NCBI GenBank assembly: GCA_030648295.1
Contig: JAUSID010000141.1
Coordinates: 36,726-100,725 of the forward strand
DNA from: Opitutaceae bacterium
Lineage (GTDB): Bacteria > Verrucomicrobiota > Verrucomicrobiia > Opitutales > Opitutaceae
Length of the DNA stretch: 64,000 nucleotides
Direction of reading: 5' to 3'
The notes under the pieces are model-generated. The model made no database searches and had not been told where the DNA came from. It saw only the letters and a program-made list of their open reading frames with translations. The position numbers and the translations under genes are program-made. Position 1 is the stretch's first letter. Each line of letters begins with the position of its first letter. This document shows positions 46,201-54,869 of the stretch, in pieces.

Positions 46201-46870
46201 TTTCCTCACAACGCCCCAGCCCCCTGCCGGCGAACGGTGGAGCCGTTGCGGGTGAGTCCTACTTCGCGGGAGCGATGGGAGCGCGTGGTGACGGCGATCC
46301 TGCGCGTGCATGCGGCCGGCCAGCCGGTGCTGGTGGGGACTCGCAGCGTCGGGGCGAGCGAGCACGTGGCATCGCTGCTCGCGGGGGCCGGCATCGAATG
46401 CGGCGTGCTGAACGCACGGCAACTCGAGCACGAAGCCGCGATCGTCGGCCAGGCGGGACAGCGTGGCCGCGTGACCATCGCCACGAATCTTGCCGGGCGT
46501 GGAACGGACATCCGGCTCGGCGCCGGAGTGGCGGCGCTGGGTGGATTGTGCGTCATCGCGACGGAACTCCATGGCGCCCGGCCGAATCGATCGGCAGCTG
46601 CACGGGCGCGCGGCGCGCCAGGGTGATCCGGGGCGCGTGCTGTCATTTGCGAGCTTCGAAGACGACCTGGCGCTCCGCTACCTGCCGGGATGGTGCCTTC
46701 CCCTGCTGCGGCGCGTGGCGTGCGTCGAGTCTGCGATGACACGGTGGGTCACTCGCGTCGCATTGCGGTGCGCCCAGCGCGCCACTGAACATCAAGCCAG
46801 GCGCCAGCGTGCCAGCGTGCTCCAGCGCGATCACTGGCTCGAGGACAATGTCGGAGACGGCGCGGCGTGA
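46201..46870 (+). pseudogene. SecA-family C-terminal motor fragment with frameshift
   Basis: Frame 1 reads [57 protein letters not shown] and [20 protein letters not shown], matching SecA helicase motifs IV-VI. At about 46575 the match shifts by one base to the frame reading [20 protein letters not shown]. The N-terminal motor, the preprotein-binding domain and the tail are absent. It looks like a piece of a divergent SecA-like ATPase, broken by truncation and a frameshift. Confidence 0.75.
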
Positions 46871-47197
46871 CCGAAGCGGGAATCGTACTTGAATCCACGG
46901 GAAGCGACGGCGGCCGGCTCAGCGATCACCGGATTGCCGGTAATCCACACGACGGTTTCGGACCGCATCAAGGGGCCCGCGTGGCACGGTGGAAAACCCG
47001 CCATGGCCCGCCGAACGTGAGAGCTCAATCCGTCCCGTCAAGGAGTAGCCGTCCCTCAAAGGAGAAATTCCTCCCGCAACTCGTGTGAAATCGGCAGTGT
47101 CGCGCCGCACACTCGTGCACGGGCGCGCAGGCTCGACGATTTTAGCCGACGACGCATTGGGATGAATGCCAATGCGCTGAATCTACCGGCGTGCGGT
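46871..47197. other. Gene-free region
   Basis: No repeat family, motif or gene-like frame was recognised between the SecA relic and the following minus-strand gene. Confidence 0.45.
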
Positions 47198-47782
47198 TCA
47201 GTACGGGTTTTCGATTTCCGGATCAATCTTCCGGACTACGCCGCTAATGGGCTCCTGTATAAATATGGCAAATCGATAGGTCGTGTGCGAACGCCGCCCT
47301 TCAGGGTCCGTCTTGGCGCGCACTCGCAGTCTCACGACATCGAATTCCAATGTATAGAGTGGTTCATTTAGTTTCAACCGGCTGAATGGGCTCCAAGGCG
47401 TGTCTTCCGGTTCGGTTTTTCCCGCAAGCAGCTCCTTCCGGACGTGCGGTTTGGCGTGGGTCGTAATCGGAATGCCTATCGGTTTGGTTTTGTCGGCACG
47501 ACGCAGTTCCACCCCGATCGGAAAATACCTGCCCGCCTTTCCCTCACCGTCCGTAATCGTGAATCTCAGCGTTACGTGATCCTGGCTGTTTGGCTCGATC
47601 TGAATCGTCGTCAGGCCGGCGCCCGGCTTCGCATACTCGCTATGGTCCAGCCTTACGACCTTGACCTTGCCGCCGGACTTATCGACGTCATCACTCCGGA
47701 CGATTACGATCTCATACGCCTTCGGGTCGCGCTGTACTTTCGCGAAGTCCTTCACTCTGAGTTCGAATTCGGCAGCTGGCAT
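47198..47782 (-). CDS. Hypothetical protein downstream of Ser/Thr kinase
   Basis: 194 aa, soluble, lower GC and beta-rich in appearance (YEIVIVRSDDVDKSGGKVKV, LTTIQIEPNSQDHVTLRF, ITDGEGKAGRYFPIGVEL). There is no signal peptide, and no family is recognised. A good Shine-Dalgarno (AAAGGAGA) precedes the ATG. It begins 29 bp after the kinase stop and so is probably cotranscribed, which makes it a candidate substrate or partner of the kinase. The composition differs from neighbours and suggests acquisition. Confidence 0.65.
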   Translation of the reverse strand: MPAAEFELRVKDFAKVQRDPKAYEIVIVRSDDVDKSGGKVKVVRLDHSEYAKPGAGLTTIQIEPNSQDHVTLRFTITDGEGKAGRYFPIGVELRRADKTKPIGIPITTHAKPHVRKELLAGKTEPEDTPWSPFSRLKLNEPLYTLEFDVVRLRVRAKTDPEGRRSHTTYRFAIFIQEPISGVVRKIDPEIENPY

Positions 47783-47811
47783 GGCGAATCTCCTTTTGTT
47801 TTTGGTTTATA

Positions 47812-50580
47812 CTACTGGGCGGAAACGGCGGGGATCGGTTCGGGCCATGGCTCGAAGGGCACAAAGCCGATCGCGGTGAGCTGGGAAATAATCGCGGCGG
47901 CGTCCTGATTTCGTCCGAGCAGCCGGGCGAGTCGCGCGGCCAGATCGAGGATCCGCCAGTCCCGGCACTTCGGGTCGATCGGCCCGAGCACCGTCTGCGC
48001 ATGCTGCCAGTGCGCATTCGCACCGGACGTGTTGCCGGCGGCCATTGCGATTCGTCCCGCGATCACGCCGGCCGCCGCGCGCTCGGCACGGTCGTAACGC
48101 GACACCTCCTTGCGGCCGACCAATTTCTCGCCGACCGCAATCGCCCGCGCCACGGTCGCCCCGGCCTCGGGCGCCCCGGCGGCATGCTGGAGTTCGGCCT
48201 CGAGTCGCAGCGCGAGCGCGAGCCGGGACTGCATCGAGGCATCGGCGGGTTCCTTCTCCGCCAGCCACTCGAGTTCGCGGCGCATCGGCACCGCCCGTTC
48301 GGCTCCGCGCCGGTGCTCGCCCGCCGCCTGCGCGAGCTGCACCTGGATCAACTCGGACATCGCCAGTGTCCGGCGCCAGCGCTGGTGTGTGGGATCATTT
48401 TCCACGAGCGGCGCCATCAGAGCGCGGGAGCGCGCGACATAAGCTGCCGCCTCGTCGCGCCGGCCCGTGAGCGCTCGAATTCGGGCCTGACGCAGCAGGC
48501 TGTCGCCGACTTTATACTGCCAGTGTGTATTCAGGGGATCGGCGCGGACATTCGCCTCCACCCGCGCCGTCTGTTCCGCAAACCATTTCTCGGCCTCGGG
48601 GAATTCCCCCGCGGCCTCGGCGAGACTACCCAGAAACGACGCCACGGTGGAGATGGAGTTCTGCAGCTCCAAATCGTTCGGCAACGCCGCCTGAAGTTTG
48701 ACCAGGGTCGCGTATTCGTCCCGGAAACTTGCGCGCGCCCGCTCCGGATCGCCGTGGTCCGTTTCCATGGCCGCGAGGTTGTGCTGCTGTTTCTGAAGCT
48801 CCCGCTGCCACCGCAGGTTGTTCGGCTCGAGCGCCGCCAGGGCCGCCCGGCTCGCACCCTCGCGCATAAACCACTCGCGGGCCGGCTGGATTTGATTCTG
48901 CCGGTAATGGAGAAATCCGTTGCCCCACTCGGACTCGCAGCGCGCCCACAACGCCGCCGGATCGCGCGGGTTCCGCGCCACGGCCAGCAACGCGCGGCGG
49001 TGGGATTCGCGGAAGGCGCGCTCCGCGTCGGCAAACCGCCCCTGGTCAATCCTGAGTAGCCCGAGCTTGTTGAGCGCCGTCACGTGTTTGACCAACGCGC
49101 GGTCGTCCAGCTCCTTTGGGTCCAGCGAGCCAAAATAGGCCAACGCCTTCTCGATCACGCGATCGAGCACGTTGAGCTGACCAATCCGCGCGAGTGGGCC
49201 CTTCAATTCCTCGAACATGAACGTCAGCAGGTCGTCGGCACGGGCGCGCTCGTCGGCCACCCGGCTGAGGGCCTCGGTCGCCACGCGCTCCGCCTGGCGG
49301 GCGCGAACCGCCTGGTCGACGCTGATTGCCGTCGCCGCGATCAAGGTGCCGGCCATCACGGCCGCCGTGCCCACGCCAACACGGTGACGGCGGACGAATT
49401 TGCGGAGCCGATACAAACCACCGGGTGGCCGCGCGAGGACAGGTTCGTGGCGCAGGTGCCGGCCGAGATCGTCCGCCAGCGCCATCGGCGACTCGTAGCG
49501 TCGGGCGCGGTTCTTCTCCAGCGCCTTCATCACGATCCAGTCGAGATCGGCGGCGAGCAGCACCGGCAGCCGGGTCGATGGAATCCCGCGGCGGCGGGCC
49601 ACCGTCTCGCGATCCTCACCCGACAGCGTACGGAAGCGCGTCGAGGGCCGCGGCGGCTCGACCTCTCGAATTAGGCGCCGCATCTCTTCCCGGTTGGGCG
49701 TGGCCAGCGAGTCGGGATCGAACGGACACCGGCCGGCGAGCAGTTCATATAGCACGACACCGAGCGAGTACACATCGCTGCGGGTGTCTATATCGAGGCC
49801 GGCCGTGTCCGCCTGCTCCGGGCTCATGTAGGCGGGCGTGCCAATGATCTGTTCGTAGCTCGTAAACAACGTGGCGTCGGTGAGCCGGCCCTGAATCGCC
49901 TTGGCAATGCCGAAGTCGATGACCGTGGGCACCGGCTCCGATTCCTGCAGCTCCACGAGGATGTTCGATGGCTTCAGATCGCGATGAATTATCCCCTTCT
50001 GGTGCGCATGCTGCACCGCCTCGCACACGCGCGTGAAGAGCTCCAGTCGCGCGCGAATCCCGAGATTCTGCTCGTCAGCGAACCGCGTGATCGGCACTCC
50101 ACGCACCAGCTCCATCGCGAAGTACGGACGGCCGTTCTCGGTCGCCCCGGCATCGAGCACCTTGGCGATGCCTGGGTGATCCATCATCGCCAGCGCCTGC
50201 CGCTCGGCGGAAAAACGCGCGATCACCTCGCGCGTATCCATGCCGGCCTTGATTACTTTGAGCGCGACCCGGCGGCGAACGGGTGCCTCCTGCTCCGCCA
50301 TCCACACCACCCCGCAGCCGCCCTCGCCGATTTTCTGGAGCAGCTTGTAGTGGCCGATCATCCCGCCCGGCACCTCCCCCGCGAGCTCCGCGAGTCCCGT
50401 CATCACCGCGGAATCAAGCAGACTTTCAGGACCCTCGTGCGCCGCCAGCAGCACCTCGAGTCGGCCGCGCAGCTCGGCGTCTCCATCGCAGGCACGATCC
50501 AGAAACGGACGGCGTTCGGCCGGCGGCCGGCCGATCGCGTCGCCAAACAGCTGCTCGTCGCGTGGTCCGGTGCGATTCAT
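47812..50580 (-). CDS. Membrane Ser/Thr protein kinase with TPR-like C-terminal half
   Basis: 922 aa from the ATG at 50580. After an N-terminal helical segment (about 1-75) comes a PknB-type kinase domain (about 77-370): glycine loop GEGGCGVVW, VALKVIKAG, catalytic HRDLKPSN, DFGIAKA, and GTPAYMSPEQA. One transmembrane helix (VGVGTAAVMAGTLIAATAIS, about 417-437) leads to an external ~480-residue helical domain resembling degenerate TPRs (LNKLGLLRIDQGRFADAERA, FPEAEKWFAEQTAR). All catalytic residues are present. This is the common PVC architecture for signalling kinases. The upstream frame extension to 50799 is not supported. Confidence 0.88.
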   Translation of the reverse strand: MNRTGPRDEQLFGDAIGRPPAERRPFLDRACDGDAELRGRLEVLLAAHEGPESLLDSAVMTGLAELAGEVPGGMIGHYKLLQKIGEGGCGVVWMAEQEAPVRRRVALKVIKAGMDTREVIARFSAERQALAMMDHPGIAKVLDAGATENGRPYFAMELVRGVPITRFADEQNLGIRARLELFTRVCEAVQHAHQKGIIHRDLKPSNILVELQESEPVPTVIDFGIAKAIQGRLTDATLFTSYEQIIGTPAYMSPEQADTAGLDIDTRSDVYSLGVVLYELLAGRCPFDPDSLATPNREEMRRLIREVEPPRPSTRFRTLSGEDRETVARRRGIPSTRLPVLLAADLDWIVMKALEKNRARRYESPMALADDLGRHLRHEPVLARPPGGLYRLRKFVRRHRVGVGTAAVMAGTLIAATAISVDQAVRARQAERVATEALSRVADERARADDLLTFMFEELKGPLARIGQLNVLDRVIEKALAYFGSLDPKELDDRALVKHVTALNKLGLLRIDQGRFADAERAFRESHRRALLAVARNPRDPAALWARCESEWGNGFLHYRQNQIQPAREWFMREGASRAALAALEPNNLRWQRELQKQQHNLAAMETDHGDPERARASFRDEYATLVKLQAALPNDLELQNSISTVASFLGSLAEAAGEFPEAEKWFAEQTARVEANVRADPLNTHWQYKVGDSLLRQARIRALTGRRDEAAAYVARSRALMAPLVENDPTHQRWRRTLAMSELIQVQLAQAAGEHRRGAERAVPMRRELEWLAEKEPADASMQSRLALALRLEAELQHAAGAPEAGATVARAIAVGEKLVGRKEVSRYDRAERAAAGVIAGRIAMAAGNTSGANAHWQHAQTVLGPIDPKCRDWRILDLAARLARLLGRNQDAAAIISQLTAIGFVPFEPWPEPIPAVSAQ

Positions 50581-50815
50581 GACATTGCACGCCTGGCGTG
50601 CGTGAAACCGCTGACCGCGGTGTGGCGGACAACGCCGGCTGCGGGCGGACGCGTGAGGCCTTCCGTCGCCGGTGTCATTAAGAAGTGAGGAATCCTGTTC
50701 ATCGACAGGCTCGGCGGGGTGTAACCGGGTCGAGTGAAGGGAGAGTGCGCTTTTGCGCATGCCGCCACAATCCGGGAGATTCCCCAGTGCGATGGCCAAT
50801 CAACGTCGTCTGATG

Positions 50816-50857
50816 ATGCCCCGCCTCCACTTCCGAATGGTGGCGAAGGCGGGGCAT
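50816..50857 (-). terminator. Strong hairpin downstream of TonB-domain gene
   Basis: Arms ATGCCCCGCCT / AGGCGGGGCAT with inner CCAC / GTGG lie just past the minus-strand gene at 50880. No T tract follows, so it may be a terminator or a 3'-stabilising hairpin. Confidence 0.55.
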
Positions 50858-50879
50858 GCGACTGAATTTTCAGCGCCCA

Positions 50880-51308
50880 TCAACCGGTGTCGTCCTCGAA
50901 TTGGAACACGATCGGCAGCGTGATCCGCATCGGTACAATGACGCCGTCGCGCTTACCCGGGGTGAAGGTCCATTTCTTCACCGCATTGAGCGCTGGTTGC
51001 GCGAAACCCTCGAACGAAGTCCGATCGATCGCGGCGTGTGCCACGCGTCCCGTTTCGTCGATGAGAAGGTTCACATGAACCACGCCGGTGGTGCCCGAGC
51101 GTTTGAGATCCAACGGATACTGCGGTAAAACCGTCGCGAGCGGCGCGGGCGGTTGTATATTCGCCTCACTGGTGGTCACTCCGGCAAACGAGGTCGACAA
51201 TTCCTCGCTCTGCTGGCGCGTCGAAACAGCGCTACAGCCGGCAAGCGTGACAAACAGGCCCGCCACCGCGAGGCGGCCGGCCGGAAGTAACTGGGATATG
51301 GTTTTCAT
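50880..51308 (-). CDS. TonB C-terminal domain lipoprotein
   Basis: 142 aa. The lipoprotein signal has lipobox LAGC (LAVAGLFVTLAGC). The rest is a TonB C-terminal-like domain (about 55-135: YPLDLKRSGTTGVVHVNLLI, GRVAHAAI, FAQPALNAVKKWTFTPGKRD). It lacks the N-terminal transmembrane anchor and Pro-rich spacer of energy-transducing TonB, so it is likely an accessory or periplasmic protein, not the motor partner. It is followed by a strong hairpin. Confidence 0.78.
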   Translation of the reverse strand: MKTISQLLPAGRLAVAGLFVTLAGCSAVSTRQQSEELSTSFAGVTTSEANIQPPAPLATVLPQYPLDLKRSGTTGVVHVNLLIDETGRVAHAAIDRTSFEGFAQPALNAVKKWTFTPGKRDGVIVPMRITLPIVFQFEDDTG

Positions 51309-51390
51309 TTTTGAGTTGGTTTTGGGGGGAAAGGGGCCGGCACGGAGGTCGCCGGCCCCGGAAGTGAGCCGCCTAACGTCCAGGCAGCGG

Positions 51391-51684
51391 TCAGGCGGAG
51401 AATGTCTGGCGGTGCCAGACGATCGCCGGCTCCGTGTCGGCGGTCGGAGAAACGGTCGCCTTGCTCGGTTGAGGCGCAGGCCGGGGCGGAGGGGGAGCGT
51501 AGCGCCGGCGCGGACCCGAATAATCGTGGACCGCGAGTGCGAGCGTCATCACCGCGACGTAAACCCCGACGCACGATTGCAGGCTGAGGGCGCCGGGAGG
51601 CAAAACACCCACGGTTTGAGCGCCGCAGGCGGCGATAAGAGCAGCACCGAGGAGGAGGTGCGTAAGAACGAAGACGTTTTTCAT
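51391..51684 (-). CDS. Small hypothetical membrane protein
   Basis: 97 aa with two hydrophobic helices (FVLTHLLLGAALIAACG and LQSCVGVYVAVMTLALAV) and a Pro-rich basic tail (RRRYAPPPPRPAPQPS). The first helix could be a signal anchor or lipoprotein signal (LIAAC). No family is recognised. It is 82 bp upstream of the TonB-domain gene on the same strand. Confidence 0.5.
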   Translation of the reverse strand: MKNVFVLTHLLLGAALIAACGAQTVGVLPPGALSLQSCVGVYVAVMTLALAVHDYSGPRRRYAPPPPRPAPQPSKATVSPTADTEPAIVWHRQTFSA

Positions 51685-52003
51685 GGTGGTGAATGGGAGG
51701 ACAGGGGGAAGACCCGGAACCGGGCCACACCCCTAACGCGCAAACGCGCCCCCAAATCCGATCACCGCCGGAAAAAATTTACGGCCGCTTTCACCAACAA
51801 ACCTGTCGCCGTCCGCTCACCGGCTTGCGGGGCAGCCGATCGGCCCCAATAGGGACAGGTTAATTACGCCTTTCGGAAAACGCGCGCGTGCTTCGGCCGG
51901 GTGTCATACGGCGCAAGCCGTTCGCCGCGGATCGCGCTGTCACGCGCGAATCGCCATCCCGAAGTCAGCTACACCCGCGTGCCGTCGCGCCGTGCGGCCG
52001 CGC
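51685..52003. other. Gene-free region
   Basis: No repeat family or gene was recognised. It should hold the promoter of the small membrane protein. Confidence 0.5.
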
Positions 52004-54862
52004 TCACGACGCGAGCGCTTTGGTCGCGCTGCCGGGTTCAGCTCTCGCCTGCCCGGCCGCGACTTCCGCCGCCATCGCCGCGAGTTTTCGCGCCGCCGCG
52101 GCCTCCTGCATCGCGCTCGGCGACGGCGACGCCACCGCCAACGCTGCGGCCTGCGGCGCCGTCAGGGTGATCGTGTGCGCGCCGAGGGTGGCGTAATCCG
52201 ACGGCGTGCACGTCACGACGATGACCTGCAAACCCCGAACTGCCGCTGCATCCAGCATTCGCTGCAACTGCTGGACGCGCTCCGGATCCGCGTTGGCAAA
52301 CGCATCGTCGAGGACGATGGGAAGACTGCCGTCGTGATTCGCGGCGAGGATTTCCGCCATCGCGAGACGCACCGCGATCGCAACCTGCTCCTTCGTCCCG
52401 CCACTGAGCTGGTCGAATCTGACCGCGGTGCCGTCCGCAACGCCCGGCCGCGAAATGCGCAGCTGCGAAAACGTGTTGTCCTCCAGCGTGACATCCGCCC
52501 GCGCACCGGCGCCAAAGAGCGCCTGGAGGTAAACCGAAACCGTGTTGACCAGCGGTCGCGTAAACTGATCCGCGAGGCTCTGCTGCTCCTCTCGGAATAA
52601 CCGCGCCAGGAGCCGCTGCGCGTCAGCCCGGCGACGAATGCTCGCCCGCCGTTCGCGCGCGGCCGCGAGCGTCGCGGTGGCGAGAGCGAGTTCCGCTTCC
52701 GGATCCGTGCTGCCGCCCTCACGCAGTTGCGCTTCGGCGCCGAACTTCCCTCGATCGGCCTCCTGCCTCCGCCGATGAATCTCATCGAGCATCCGCCGGA
52801 GCCGCGCCTGTGTGGCCGGCAGCAGATCGGGCTGTTCGGCCGTGATGGCGCCCTGGGTCGTGGCGAGCGCAGAATCTGCCCGGGCCTTCCGGCTGCTCGC
52901 CTCCTCCATTTTCGCGGCGCGATCGGCGTCGGCCCCGTACTGTTCAGCGAGCATTCTGATCTGCGCCTCGCCATCGTTCAGTTCCCGCGCCTGTCGCTCG
53001 ACCGCCGTCACGTGCGCCGCCAGTTTGGTCGCGGCCGCTTCGAGCATGGTGGCGGCGGCATCACGCTCGGCCCGGGCGCGCTGCTCGGCGGCTTCCGCTG
53101 CTCGTAGCCGTTCGGCAGATACACTCTCCCCGGCCCGCGCGGCCGCAACGTCCGCCGGCGCCGCCGCCTCCGAACCTTCGGCACCCAGCGCATCCTTTCT
53201 CCGCCCGAGCAAGGCTTCGGCCGCAAGATAGTCCGCCTTCGCCAGCTGGAGCTTCTGCTCGATCGCGGCCGCATCGAGGTCGGTGAGCCGCGTCGTTTCC
53301 GATTTGATTCGGACCGTGAGTTCGCTGCGGTGCCGACTCGTGTCAGCTGCCGCCGCAATCGTGGGCATCCCGAGCGTATCGAGCAGCTTCTGCGCCTGTT
53401 CGCGCGCATCCTGGGCGGCCGCGCGGGCCTCGGCCAGGGAGGTTCCACCGCCGGGCCGGATCCGCAGCCGGATGTTCGCCCCGATCGAAACCTCCGTGTC
53501 CTCCGTCACGATTTCGGTGTGGCCCGGAGGAATGGCGCGCGAGCCGAGCCGGACGGGCTGGTCCGTGGCCACGACTTCCACGCCCGCGGCCATGCCGTGC
53601 AACGCGGCTTCCGCGGTCACACGCGCCGTCTCCAGTTTCTCAGCACGCTTGAGCTGCGCCGGCTCAATCGCCGGCAATTTCGCGAGTTCGGCGGTGAGCG
53701 TCGCTAGGCGGGCGGCGGTTTCACGAGCTTGCGCCGCTCTCGGTTCCAGCTCGATCAGGCGCTGCTGTTTCTCAAACCGCACCACCCAGCCGGCAGCGAG
53801 CTCATGCTGCCGCCTCACGCGGCGCACCGCGTCGAGCGCCGCATCGCAGGCCTTGAGCCGCGACGCCGCCTGGACGCGCACCTCCTCCACCGCCGTCCGC
53901 CAGCGGCCGGTGATTTCGGCCTGCGGCGCGAGCTCGGCTCGCAGCCGCAGAATCTTGCGGCGCAGGTCCGCGATCCGTTCGCTCGCCTGCTGCAACGTCG
54001 TGAACGCCAGGCCCGCCGCGGCTGCCTCGGCCGATCGGGCCGACTCGAGCCGGCGCAGTTCGGCCACGCGGATAACTTTCGCCTCGGTGGCCTCGTGCTC
54101 CTGCTGGTGTTTCGCAAGTTCGCCCTCGAGGCCCGCGAGCGTTTGCGTCGCTGCCGCGTGCTCGCGCAAGGCCTGGTGAAGTTGCTCCAGCCGGGCCGCG
54201 ACCTCCGCATGAGCGCGTTCTGCCGCCGCATGAATTTCCTCCGCCCGCGCCAGGTCCGACCCCGCCTTGGGTTTGTCGCCTTGCTTGAAAGTCGCTTCCA
54301 CGGCCTCGGCGAACACCGCGGCCACGCGCGCATCGGTGCGCGACTGCATGGCCGCGTCGGCACCGCCGGTCTGACTCAGCCGGTGAATCAACGAATCGCG
54401 TTGGGCATTCGCATGCTCCGCCGGATCCCGGCCGCTCTCGCCCTGCCACGCCCAAAGGTGGGCCCAGTGCCCACACGCGGCTTTGGCGGCGACGTCGTCC
54501 GCCACGCCGAGAATTTTCGCGAGCTCGCTTTCCGCAGCGTCGCCGGCGAGCGGCGCGGCTCCGGCGCGGGTGAGCGACGTCGTGCCACTCTGGCCGCTGA
54601 ATCGTTTGTGGAGCCGGTAACGCTGCCCGGCCGCTTCAAAGACGAGCTCGACCTCGGGGTGGCTGCCCGAAATCGGACGCATGACCTGATGCGGCTCGCC
54701 GGTTCCCTTGGCGCGCAGGAAGAGTGCGCGATGGATCGCCTCGACCAGCGTGCTCTTGCCCGACTCGTTCGGTCCGCCGATCAGCGTTCGCGCCGGATCG
54801 AAGGCGACCGTGAGTTCCCGGTGCAGCCGGTAATTCCGCAGCGTGATCGAGAGCAGGCGCAT
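52004..54862 (-). CDS. SbcC/YhaN-like SMC-type ATPase
   Basis: 952 aa from the ATG at 54862, 7 bp after the SbcD-like gene's stop. The N-terminal ABC half-site is MRLLSITLRNYRLHRELTV with Walker A IGGPNESGKSTLVEA. About 700 residues of charged coiled coil follow. The C-terminal half-site has LSGGTKEQVAIAVRLAMAEI and Walker B PIVLDDAFANADPERV. The NESGK Walker A and overall shape are closer to YhaN (B. subtilis) than to E. coli SbcC. With the adjacent nuclease it should process DNA ends or hairpins, a fitting activity in a genome full of palindromes. Confidence 0.88.
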   Translation of the reverse strand: MRLLSITLRNYRLHRELTVAFDPARTLIGGPNESGKSTLVEAIHRALFLRAKGTGEPHQVMRPISGSHPEVELVFEAAGQRYRLHKRFSGQSGTTSLTRAGAAPLAGDAAESELAKILGVADDVAAKAACGHWAHLWAWQGESGRDPAEHANAQRDSLIHRLSQTGGADAAMQSRTDARVAAVFAEAVEATFKQGDKPKAGSDLARAEEIHAAAERAHAEVAARLEQLHQALREHAAATQTLAGLEGELAKHQQEHEATEAKVIRVAELRRLESARSAEAAAAGLAFTTLQQASERIADLRRKILRLRAELAPQAEITGRWRTAVEEVRVQAASRLKACDAALDAVRRVRRQHELAAGWVVRFEKQQRLIELEPRAAQARETAARLATLTAELAKLPAIEPAQLKRAEKLETARVTAEAALHGMAAGVEVVATDQPVRLGSRAIPPGHTEIVTEDTEVSIGANIRLRIRPGGGTSLAEARAAAQDAREQAQKLLDTLGMPTIAAAADTSRHRSELTVRIKSETTRLTDLDAAAIEQKLQLAKADYLAAEALLGRRKDALGAEGSEAAAPADVAAARAGESVSAERLRAAEAAEQRARAERDAAATMLEAAATKLAAHVTAVERQARELNDGEAQIRMLAEQYGADADRAAKMEEASSRKARADSALATTQGAITAEQPDLLPATQARLRRMLDEIHRRRQEADRGKFGAEAQLREGGSTDPEAELALATATLAAARERRASIRRRADAQRLLARLFREEQQSLADQFTRPLVNTVSVYLQALFGAGARADVTLEDNTFSQLRISRPGVADGTAVRFDQLSGGTKEQVAIAVRLAMAEILAANHDGSLPIVLDDAFANADPERVQQLQRMLDAAAVRGLQVIVVTCTPSDYATLGAHTITLTAPQAAALAVASPSPSAMQEAAAARKLAAMAAEVAAGQARAEPGSATKALAS

Positions 54863-54869
54863 GGTGTCC

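Noticed and set aside
50581..50799. Longer start for the Ser/Thr kinase
   Set aside because: The extra 73 codons lack similarity to kinases and overlap the intergenic region; the ATG at 50580 begins the usual N-terminus.
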